From contig BRXU01000014.1 of the NCBI GenBank assembly GCA_030267565.1, positions 496,001 to 560,000 on the forward strand: 64,000 bases of DNA, in the 5' to 3' direction. The notes beneath the pieces were generated by a model that saw only the letters and a program-made list of their open reading frames with translations, was not told the origin of the DNA and searched no databases. Below are positions 43,401 to 53,540 of the stretch, in pieces; the stretch's first letter is position 1, and each line of letters begins with the position of its first letter. A program made the position numbers and the translations under genes. This DNA comes from Pleodorina starrii (taxonomy: Eukaryota > Chlorophyta > Chlorophyceae > Chlamydomonadales > Volvocaceae).

Positions 43401-45188
43401 TAACGCGCCACGGGACATGCCGACCCCCAACCCAGCCTTCTTCAGCGGTGCGCCCGCGCCTGCTGCCGGACCTTCGTCGCTGGCTGCGGCCGTCGCCGCA
43501 GTTGCGGCTCCCGGCCAGGCTGTCGGCGCGGCAGCGGCCCAGGGCTTGGCGGCGGCGGCCGGGCCATCGACCTCCTCGGCGCCGGCGGCGGCTGATCCCC
43601 TCAAGGTGCGACCGGGCAATAAGTTCATGGTTCCTACGTGCGCATGGGTCTCGATCATATACCACTTAGCTGACAGATTGCCTGGCCACGATCTCTCCCC
43701 TCCCTCCCTCACTGCTGCAATCCCTGTGTGCCGGACGCACTGAACAGGAGATCGTGGTGGGCATTGAGAAGCTGTCGACGCTGAAGCAGAACATTCTGGC
43801 GGAGGACAAGGAGGTGGACGTGGCCAGCATCACGCAGATGATCCAACTCAAGCTGGCCGTAGAGCAGCTCCTGGCGCGCACCAGCACGGCCGTGCAAGAC
43901 TCATCAGCAGCGGTCAGCCTGCCGCCGCAGGAGGCTGCCGCTGACGCGGCGCCAGCCGCGCTATCCCATTCGTCGATGGCGCCAGCGCAAGCCGAGCAAG
44001 CCGTCACGCCCAAGAAGCAGTCCAAGTCGGGCGCCTTCGGCGCCTTCCTGAAGAGCGTCTTCTCGCCGCGGTCAGGCTCGGCCAGCAAGGCGCAAGCAGC
44101 AGCGACGTCGGCAGCGCCGCAGGCGCCCCCACCGGTGAAGGGCGCCGCCACGGCGGCGGCGACGGCCCTGCAGGCTGCGGTGGCCTCGCCCTCCACGACC
44201 GCCGTTGGCGTGAGGGCGCCACGGCCCATGTCAGCGTCGGCAGTTCCGCGGCAGGCCGCATCGCCCAGCCTGGCCGACAGGAGCCGCTATGCTGCACTAC
44301 ATCAACGGGCGGCAGCCCGGCTGGCGGAGGCGGCCGCGGAGCCCGCTGCCGGTGAGCTGGCTGGCACCAATGCCTCGTATAATTGTTGCCGCGGGCTCGC
44401 GGGCTCAAGATCCTTGGAAGCGGGCGTGGTTTGTTGGGAGTTCCCATCATGCGTTTCGCAAGCTGCCCCTTCCCTGCCAGGGTTAGAGATGAGGAGTCTG
44501 GGTTTGGCCAAATCTCGTCTAAGCCGCGCCGAAGTCCCCTTTTCATACCTTCCAGACGTGCTTGGTGGGTTGATCAATCCCAGGCGCTTCGTGCGCCCTC
44601 CCCATAGCTGAGGCGTTTGGCACTTACAAGTGATTCTACAGGAGGCCTCGCCTGGATTTGCGACGCTGATCGTCAGTATCAGCATCGTGCCGCTCTGCCG
44701 TCCCCTCTGCACGCGCCGCAGCGCCGCGCCCGGTCCTGGCCCCGGCCGCAGCGCCGGGTGCATCCCGGCAGGCGGCACCCCAGCGCGGCGACGTGTGGCA
44801 GCGGTACGAGGAGAAGATTGCGATGCACCGACACCAGCTGGACACCACCAAGACGCAGCTGGACGAGGCGGTGCGGAAGCTCAACGACATGCAGGTGCGG
44901 TGCGTACCGGTGGGCGAACCGCCTTTGCCCAGGGTTCCCCCGGTGATCAGGTGACGAGCCTGGAATCCACTGTGAAACTCACCATTACCGCACGCCCGCG
45001 CCGTTGCCTGCCACCGAACCAAATGCCGCAACCGCACACAGGCCGAGTTCGACGAGCTGCTGCTGTGCCTGGGCATGGAGTCCGCCAAGAACAAGGCACT
45101 GTGCGAGGCCATGCGCGCCGCGGGCCTGGACCCCGAGCCCATCCTCGCGGCGATCGAGGAGCAGTGGATGGGCGGCGCATTCCAATAG
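40429..45188 (+). CDS. Large disordered protein with KEN box and C-terminal coiled coil (6 exons, 1270 aa)
   Basis: Exons: 40429-40482, 40712-40809, 40908-43605, 43748-44351, 44683-44894, 45042-45188, all phase-consistent. The ATG in AAAATGTCC opens MSQQSQPVVPFNALKPAT. Exon 2 adds GFGKENAGG, with KEN at residues 23-25, and KLGDLSHLQ. Most of residues 60-950 is low-complexity (Gln-rich near 41038-41110, then Ser/Pro/Ala-rich). One conserved-looking island, FRVDNFERFFDSLM through DNWYKHCRDWN, lies at 41830-41970. Exon 4 starts with a helix EIVVGIEKLSTLKQN. Exons 5-6 encode a coiled coil (WQRYEEKIAMHRHQL) and a tail (FDELLLCLGMESAKN, then GLDPEPILAAIEEQW). The tail recalls the end of Uso1/p115-type golgins (weak inference). 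The KEN box suggests possible APC/C-controlled turnover. I do not recognise the family. The exon 5 start could be 44677 instead of 44683. Confidence 0.7.
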
Positions 45189-47480
45189 CATGCTTGCCCG
45201 GAACATCCTCTCCTCTGCCCTAAGTCTTACCCTCTCTGCGTGTGGCAGGAGCCAGGTAGTAGTAGGTGTTGCAGTGGGCACCAGAGACCAGACCCCAAGG
45301 TAGAGCGAGCGGGCCAGCAGGTAGGTCGTTGATTAGTTGTCTGCGCAGGGTATAATCGTCGTGGTCCGCGGCAATGGGCAGCTTGGGCTGCCGCACGCAA
45401 TTGAAATTGACTAGGCGGCCTAACTGACCGGCCGGCCGGCGGGGCGTTGACGCTGACGATACCCAGCTTTAGCTGGCGGTGGCGGCACAGTGGCCTGGTC
45501 GCGCTTTGTGGGTTGTTTATGGGGGTTCACAGCGCAGGTTGCTGGGGTCGCTGGGTGCAGATACCCGTATGGAGCGCGGGCGCACGCTTTCGGAGGTTTG
45601 TTGGCAAGGAAGCGGGATGACGTGACTGTACTAGTACCGTACACAAAGCCAGTACGCCTAGGCCCATGCCTGGCATCGTTTCGAGCGCGCTGTACCCAAC
45701 TTACCCCTGTTTGCTGCATGCTTCGCGAGAGGGTTTTGTCATCTGCGAACGCAGTATTCAATGATAGGGAGTGCTTGCGGAGTAATCGTCGTGGTATTAT
45801 AGTGGGCGTGATGCGCAGGCAGTGGCGGATTAGCGCGTGCTCAGGTTGTTTCTTATCATGTCAGCATGCCTTAGCATGGTAGCGGTTCTGGGCCCGGATC
45901 AACCGCATTCGGTGGGCGTCAAAGGATAACCAGTAAATCTCGCAGGGTCCAATTGCGCGGCTACGGGAAGAAATCATCCCGCTTAGGGTGAGCCCGGCCC
46001 GTGCCACGCCAGCAGCAAAGCGACCTCAAATTACCAAGTTACCATTTAGCCCACCCGTTGCTACAACGGGCTTCCCGGCGAACGAATGTTCGGAGGGTAG
46101 AGCCAGCGGGCCGAGGACGACCTGCAGCAGAAGACGACCTGGGCGAAAGAAAGCAAGACCGGAAGAAATGGCAAGAGTCCGCCCTCTTGAGCGCATCCAT
46201 GAACTTCCATGGCAGAGATCGCAGCGAGGACAACCATATCTGTCCGACACAATGCTGTAGTCCTCCGGCGCCTGAACAAGCGAGACCTGTGCCCTCCACA
46301 TCCGTTGTCCTATGGCGAGTGTTAGCTGGTCAACCGCAGACTCCGCCGTCGGGCCAACAATGGTGGCACCAAGGGAAAATCTCACCCCGCCCGTGCCCGC
46401 CGTCGGGAGCCCCAAGACCCACAGACAATCGGTCGCGGGTACCTGCATGTGCGAGTCCACCAGCATGGGCGCGCCATCGACCGCCAGACGCCACACTCTT
46501 CCGTATGCTCGTTCGCCCACCGCAGTGGGTGCTACAGTCATCTGGTTATGATACATGACAAGCCAACCGCGCCTCTAAATTCACAAGTCCAAACACCAAA
46601 ACACACATTGGTAGCGCGCGCGTCAATCTGATGCCTCAGGCCCAAGCAAACCACCCCAACATCACCTGTACCCCCATGCCAGGGAGCGCCACCAATGCAA
46701 AATGCGTCCCAGACAGGTCCCAGATGGCCTCTTGGTTTCGTCAGTTAGGAAAAGAGTCATCCACATGCCATCCCATTCAAGCTATACCCTACCCAAGCAA
46801 TACCCCCACCCCCAATTTCCTCCGTCATGCTGCTGCACTACATGTCACGCCCCGCCAAAGCGGCCCGCCAATAGAGCTCCCCGAGGACCGACGTATGCCG
46901 GTTCGCTAGAAGGCTCCTACAGTGCAGGATGGGGCACATGGGGGCCCGGGGAGGATCGAAGCGGGGCCAGGCAGTAGCCATTACAGTGCTGCCAGTGTTG
47001 CCGTGGATTCCACATCGGAAGGGACTCGAAGGGGAGAGCCAGTGGGCCCAACGGGCCGGGCACAGCTCCAGGAACGAAAGTGTTCCGGCATGGACGCCCG
47101 GATCCTCCATCCGTCGAACATCACGGTCCCGCAGGCCACTACGGTGCTTTGCCTATCAGAGACCTGTTGTGATCTTGCAAGCTTGTGTGCCCCGAATAAC
47201 CCAAGCGGCCACCCCCGCCGCTGCTGTCCGACACCCAGCAGGGCTCAGCCCCCGGACAGCCGTCCATCGCACAGCCACCGGCAACCTTTCAACGTCGCCC
47301 ACAAACCCATCCGGCGCTCTCGCCGCGCGGGTCTGCAGGTCGTGCTAGGTGTGAGACAAAAGGAAGGAGATGCGCTAGGCGAGGTGACGAGCCGAAGCAG
47401 CCATGTCACTGACGCTTGCCTGCACCAGTGTCCCGCGCAACTGGTTACTACTTTTCCCCGTCCCTCGTGCAATCAAGCAA
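45189..47480. other. Convergent intergenic region with decayed repeats
   Basis: This lies between the stops of two convergent genes. The start is the 3' UTR of the KEN-box gene. About 45.9-47.3 kb contains loosely similar segments (about 46093-46300 and 47030-47190) that share an AGAGCCAGYGGGCC word and resemble transposon debris. Open frames there are short and overlapping on both strands. TGTAA on the minus strand at 46981-46985 may be the bL36m poly(A) signal. Confidence 0.35.
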
Positions 47481-48177
47481 TCACCCGTTCGAAAGGGTCT
47501 CAACGCCCGCTATGTAGTTCTTCAATTGCATGGTAGCTGTTTGCCTGTAAACCCGTGCCCGCCCCACCGTGCTCGCTGGCCATGCGCGCATCGTGTCACT
47601 CGCATCACCGGTACTCACCGGTTCGCGGCGGCGAGCATGTGCTGCTGCACGAGGCTGTACTTGGGCTCGGGAAGGCAGGGAATGCCCGCAGCAGCTTCGG
47701 CGAACCGCTCCGCGCTGTGTCCATCGCAGCAATGCGGCTCCGCTTGCGTCGACATCGTCAGGAACTTTGTGCGCTGTTTATGCTGAGGGTAGCGCAGGGG
47801 GGCCGGGTGCATCGGCGCAAGGGCGCTTGTGTGGGGAAGCCCGCATGAGGGAGAACAGTGTCGGAAAGACGCGGTACGACACTGACGAAACCTGCCTGGT
47901 CGCTGTCTCGTCGCCACCTACCCGGGGGTTCTTCGTGCAGTAGATGTAGACGTGGTGCTGTTTTCGATTAAGTCGCACAACCACCTTCTTACAGAACTCG
48001 CACATAAGCCTGTCATCAAGAGTTGTTGCGCACCGATTTCAGCCAATTCACACCGAGCTCTAGCTGGCAGTGAAAGTCGGCTGGCATTCTAGGAAATAAA
48101 TCACAAACTACTGAAAAGAGCCACCTCGCCGGGCATCTGGAGTACGAGACTCACCGGACCTTTCCGCGAACCTTCAT
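47481..48177 (-). CDS. MRPL36: Mitochondrial-type ribosomal protein bL36 (4 exons, 112 aa)
   Basis: Exons on minus: 48177-48155, 48009-47922, 47782-47619, 47544-47481. All are phase-consistent, with donors GTGAGT, GTAGGT and GTGAGT. The protein starts MKVRGKVRLMCEFCKK and continues with VYIYCTKNPRHKQRTKFL. This is the bL36 zinc-ribbon signature (MKVR start, CxxC, then C and H before KQR). Candidate ligands are Cys11, Cys14, Cys32 and His38. The second Cys pair is further away than in bacterial bL36, so there is a short insertion. A tail of about 70 aa after KFL is not part of the bacterial protein. Chlamydomonas chloroplast DNA encodes its own rpl36, so the nuclear copy is probably for the mitochondrial large subunit. 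Exon 1 carries only 23 coding bases. If the last intron is retained, a TGA at 47615 ends the protein 21 residues earlier. Confidence 0.85.
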
Positions 48178-49005
48178 CTTTTTGTCGTTTTGTCCGACAC
48201 TCCACCGGAATCCTCTGAGCGAAAGAAACCGTGCTACAGTATGTAGAGAAGAACAACACACAGCTGAACAAACAAAGAGACATGGCCGTACACTCCAGGG
48301 TGCCGTACGAGGTCGAGGTGCAACATCATTCGGCCAGAGCGCTGCCTCACTCTCTTCTCGGGCCTTTCTTCCGTCGAAACAGGTGAGGTGCTGCCCGGGG
48401 AGTTGTACTCTAGGGGTTGGTTAGCGACTGTGGGGACTGCCTCACCAACAGCTGCATTTCTAGAGAGCATTATCTCAGTTCAATACTTTGGACTAGTTTA
48501 GGCATCTGCTAAAGTCGTGGTTGCTTGGGTAAGCTTTATGGAGCGTTGTGGTCCACCTATCCGTCTTGAGGGACCGACTGCGGCAGCCGATGCAGCGTCC
48601 GCCTTCGTTCCTCATCAGCTCGCAGTCACTGACAGCCCGGAGCATGCATCCTACTGCCTCAGCTTGCCTACAGCCAGCATTGACAGCGCCTTCGGCGGCT
48701 GAGAATGGCGGCGAGGCGGGCCTTTCCAGCTGAACTGGACAAGCGCAGCGCGCATTGTGTCATAATCTATGACAGCGTGATATTCTGGTAGTGGTCCAGC
48801 TTTAACTCATAACAGCGCTGCTTCTGTCCAGCCGAATTCAGGCCACAGTTTCGTCCTGGGTAGTACTGGAACTAGCCCATACATTATATCATAACATGGT
48901 GTATTAGCTTCTTCTGCAAGGGCATGGAGCGGCTTGGTCATCACCAACTCACATGGACGTCTGCTGGTCCGCCGTGCGTCGCCCATGCCTGCTTTGCAGG
49001 CAAAA
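48178..49005. promoter_or_regulatory. Divergent promoter region of bL36m and RPL10
   Basis: 0.83 kb between the start codons of two divergent ribosomal-protein genes. Several ATGs precede the RPL10 start, and CTTTGCAG at 48993-49000 looks like a splice acceptor. The RPL10 leader is therefore probably spliced, removing those ATGs. No distinct TATA box is seen. Confidence 0.45.
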
Positions 49006-51301
49006 ATGGGTCGCCGTCCCGCCCGCTGCTACAGGCAGTCTAAGGGTAAGCCCTACCCGAAGTCCCGTTTCTGCCGTGGTGTGCCCGACCCCAAGATCCG
49101 CATCTACGATGCGGGCATGAAGAGGGCGGACGTGGACACCTTCCCGTGCTGCGTCCACCTGGCCAGGTGCGGCGTTGACGGACATGCCCGGATATGGGTT
49201 AGACGCGCATGTTGGCATTGTGTCCGGGTTCCATCCTTCAGGGGGAAGGACGAGGCGGGGAATGGGAGGGGAAACTCCGTAGTACCAGCAGGACACACTC
49301 GTACCACTCCTGCCAGCGGGCAGGTCTCGTAATCAAGACCTGTCTTTCCATTATTAGCATAGTGGCGATGTGTGGCTCCCGCGGTGGACCGCAACGGAAG
49401 TTCCAGAAGGGATACTGACCCGGGACTTGAGTAAGCGGCCTTCAGTTTCAGCAGCTACAGACCGCCAGTAGGCCGTCACGACGGAAACGTAAAGGCAGCT
49501 TATGCCTGGCAATGTATACTTGCGTAGGCGGTTGTTGTGCCTGAGGTTGGCCATGTGGAATGGCCACATGGCCAGTCCCTGCGTAGCCCATTTAATGGGC
49601 ACCGCCAAAAGCGCAGCTCTACCTTCGGAGCTGCTCCCCCGAGTAGAAAGAGAGAGTTGGTATGTGGCCCATAACCTCGCCAGGCGCCTGGCGTGGCCGG
49701 TAACCATCCCGCATCCTTTTGCGATGGCTCGCGTGCCCGTGGCGTGTCTCGCATAGTCCGTCGCGTCGTCGCATTGCAACGTCTTCGACCACGCACGAAT
49801 TGCGGCGGCCACGCACGCTACCCCCAGTCACTTCCGTGACTGTGTCCCTAACTTCTCCTCCCAATCCTCTCACCCCGATCTTACCTACACGCAGTTGGGA
49901 GAAGGAGAACGTGACCAGCGAGGCCCTGGAGGCTGCCCGTGTGGCGGCCAACAAGTACATGGTCAAGAATGCCGGCAAGGAAGCCTTCCACCTGCGTGTG
50001 CGCGTGCACCCCTTCCACGTGCTCCGCATCAACAAGATGCTTTCGTGCGCTGGAGCCGATAGGCTCCAGACCGGCATGCGCGGCGCCTTCGGCAAGCCCA
50101 CCGGCACCTGCGCGCGCGTGCAGATCGGCCAGGTGCTGATGAGCATCCGCTGCCGTGACCAGCACGGCAGCGTGGCCGAGGAGGCCCTGCGCCGCGCCAA
50201 GTTCAAGTTCCCTGGCCGCCAGAAGATCATCAAGTCGAACAACTGGTGGGTGGAAAGTTCGGGCCTTTGCTGCGGGACATGGACTTACGGCTGGGGCACT
50301 GGGGCAAGCTGAGCCTATTGATTTTGGTGGTGGATAGATTCGTGGTGGGAGGGTGTGTGCAAGCTGGGAGCTGGGTGGGTCGAACAGTAAACTGAAACAT
50401 CGCATGTGGGGCGGGGTGCATGATCACTGGAAAAATCATTTTGGGGCCGGGTGGCAGGTCCGCCGGACGAAACAGCAGATGGCCTGTGGGTTTTGGAAGC
50501 AACCTGGGTCGCTGTTGGGCTGGGGTTAATTGGTGGGGTCATGGGGACTGTGGGCCAATGGGGTTGGCGGGGCACTGTCGTATCTTCCATTGCGGGACTC
50601 CTGAGCCTTGGGGCGCTTATTCGAACGGTGTGTGAGGTTGTTCAATGGGCTCCAGACTTTTGAAGAATAGAGCTAGCGACCAGGTGGCCCTTCGTGCACT
50701 GCACATGGTGGTGAATATCCGCTCTGTTTGTGGGGTGTAAGGATGCAGCCAGGCAGGGTCCGGTGGGGATACCGTATCAGCAGACAGCCAGGCAGGCGTC
50801 CCTTGGCCCATGCCGTATGTTTGGGGATACCGGGATAGGTGTTGGGGCGTCGAACCAGTATGGAACAAAAATGGAGGCCAGGCTCGTTGAACATGCGCAC
50901 CTTCGGGCTGTGTGAGTCCATGCACACGCGTGCATCAACCTGCATAAAGGACGACGGGAGACGACTGAAGTGTCGTTTTGCCCTTGCACGCGTACTGCTT
51001 CAAAGGCGCGCCCTTGCACCTAGGCTGTGTTGTTTTCCGAAAGCCCCGGCCCCTACTTCCATCCCCCACATCTGTCGCTACGGCGCCTCGTCCTCCCCCA
51101 ACCCATGATCGCAGGGGCTTCACCAACCTGTCCCGCAAGGACTTCAAGATGTACCGGGAGGAGGGCCGCCTGGTCAACGACGGCTCGCACGTCAAGGTGA
51201 TCACCCACAAGGGCCCGCTGGCGGAGCGCGAGCCCGACCACATCTTCGACTACCCCGCTCGCCGGCACCACATCTGCAACCACAAGTCCGACTCCGAGTA
51301 A
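49006..51301 (+). CDS. RPL10: Cytosolic 60S ribosomal protein L10 (uL16)
   Basis: Exons: 49006-49166, 49895-50245, 51115-51301, encoding 232 aa with consistent phases. The start is set by homology: [11 protein letters not shown] is the invariant eukaryotic L10 N-terminus. Further family landmarks are [74 protein letters not shown] and [16 protein letters not shown], the conserved core with the P-site loop ([13 protein letters not shown]). L10 joins the 60S subunit last, helps release Nmd3, and lies near the peptidyl-transferase centre. The C-terminal 60 residues, ending [11 protein letters not shown], are the variable part; the length is slightly above the usual 213-220 aa. Introns are 728 and 869 bp. 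No defect is visible. Confidence 0.97.
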
Positions 51302-51651
51302 AGCGGCAGCGGAAGCGCCCTGATTACCACCGCCGGACCTTTGGTCTGCGACAGCGGCCGAGCAGCAGCAGCAACAGTGTCGCCAGGCGGCGCGGCTGGG
51401 CCCTCGTTTGGTTTGGTTTGTGGCTGCTGGGCGGCGCCCTCCCCGCCCTGTCCCACGCCCCGGCAGCAGCGCCCTATCCTTGTGGCCTAATCTTCGCGCC
51501 TGGGATAGTGCTCGTATCGGATGGGTGTAGGGCTTCGCTGGTGAGCCGGGCCGTCGGTGGTGGTAGCTCCCGAGGCCGGACTTGGCTTGGGTGTCGTGGC
51601 TAGCCGCGGACCTGAAGCGGGGCGGCGGCGAGTGTGCTCCAGGCTCACGAG

Positions 51652-51656
51652 TGTAA
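51652..51656 (+). terminator. TGTAA polyadenylation signal of RPL10
   Basis: TGTAA lies 351 nt after the RPL10 stop and is the first such word downstream. This is consistent with a typical volvocine 3' UTR. Confidence 0.65.
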
Positions 51657-53540
51657 GAAGGCGCGGGAAGGCTCTTGACACGCGACACATAGATGTTATC
51701 CCGTCCCCGAACCCATCGCCGCTGCACGCCAAGGCTGCAAGTCCTGGCTTCAGTTTGCTGGCAATTCCTGGCTCCAAAAGTGAAGAGAACATGTAGATAG
51801 GACACCCCGGTTCTCATGAGATGCCCTAATACCGCTCAATGAAGGAGGAATGGATCCAGCCTGCAGTCTTGGGGTCACTAAGCAAAGCATGTTAGTGACG
51901 AAAGTTGAGCATTGGGCACGGGAACCAGCCACTACGTGTTGTACAGTGGAGCCAGTAGGATACCCGTTTCATACCGTCCCTGACTGCAGCGGCCGAAGCT
52001 CAAACTGTGGGAAGCGAGAAGCGGGCCAAAGCAACCATAGACTCGATCCGTAACCAGCTGAACCTATAGGCAACCCACAGAAAGCAAGTACCTAGAGCAG
52101 GGTTATGAAGGTCACTCAGGGGAAACGCGGCGACCGGGGCATCCCTCCTAGCCGTGTACCACCCATCAGACTTCAAAGCACCCTACCAGGGTGAGCTCGA
52201 AGACAGCCGCTGACGGGTGGGACATGAAAATGGCGGCCACGCCCAACGCGGGCCACGAAAAAACATTCTCTTCTTTGCCGCGGGGCCGCAGCCTCGCAGG
52301 TAAGCAGTCCCAAGACGTCCACCCCCGTACCCTACCACCCAGACGCACGGTGTCGCAGTCCCTACGCCTCTGTAATCGAGGGACCAATCATCCGGGGATG
52401 ACGGGGCTCCACGGCATCCCAGCCACGGCGAGGCACCCTCTCAGCGCCGCGAATCCATGAAGCCCGCGGGCCTCAAAAGCAGAAACCGCCCGCCCGACGG
52501 CTTGCTCCTCCAGACCCATGGGCCCGACACCCCCGGGGTGCTGGCGGGCCGCAGCCACAGAGCCACTGCCTTGCTCAACGCCCTCCGTGTCATTGGTATG
52601 CTTCGAGACATGTGGTGCCATTGTGGCGCTTGATTACGCAGTATAATACGGATTTGTGCAAGCAATTTTGCTCGTCAGGTTCATAGCAATCTGAACCAAC
52701 GGTTACAAAATGGTTGCCAGCGGACGTGTGGGTTCCATCGCCAAAAAGCGAGCATCAAGAACAGTTTGGGATGGAAACCCCCCTCAAAAGCTGCGCAAAA
52801 CCTCTGACTCAGGGCATTTCGGCTCGTAGAGACAACATTCATTGCAGCTCACCTAACTCTGGATAATACGTTGCGTGGATGAAGAGTGCAAGCTCACCTA
52901 TAACAGTCCGGTTTCCGAAGGACGCAGCTGGCTTCTGCGTGCGAGGGATCCCCGTCGGTAAAGGCAAGCTTTTACTTGATTGAGGTTATTAAACTAATTA
53001 AATATTCCCAACGTCCCCTGTAAGATGGCGTGCGCGCACCTAAACCTAGCACTACTGGAAACTGGCTAACCGTCGTCCCCTCGCCAGCACGCCAATATTT
53101 GGCGTCGTACCCGCTGCGAAGCCTGGTATATTTAAGCTGCTCAATTGCTTAGCAATGTACCTTGCATCAGCCACCAGTGTCTTTTCCAAACACCCAGAAG
53201 AGTCTCACCAGACCATTAGTGATCCAACCTGACGATCGGAGGCTCCTGCAATAACTCAAACCCATACATAAGAGATAAGCATATTATTGCGTACTGCTTT
53301 CTTTGTTGCAACCTCTCACTCTCTCTCTCTCGCTCTCTTGGACTTCCAGGTAAGGCTATCGTTTCGCCGAGGACCTCGAGCGCACAATACAAGTAAATCA
53401 GATGCAAAAGTTATAAAAAATTATATCAGTACTGTTATAATGCAAATGCGCTTTGGCTCGCCGCCTTGGCTCAAACACCCGGTCCATCACCGCCATGGTG
53501 CTTCCTCCTCCTGTCGCCGCAGACAAAATCCAGTGACAAG
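51657..53540. other. Spacer between RPL10 and the first pherophorin
   Basis: No gene is supported. The part 52100-52640 has the look of decayed mobile DNA without a recognisable domain. From about 52640 the sequence becomes AT-richer, and up to 53540 it should contain the pherophorin promoter and leader, including a CTCTCT run near 53315-53337. Confidence 0.4.

Noticed and set aside
46026..46556. 176-codon minus-strand frame in the 46-kb spacer
   Set aside because: No recognisable domain, overlapped by plus-strand frames, and located in apparent repeat debris.
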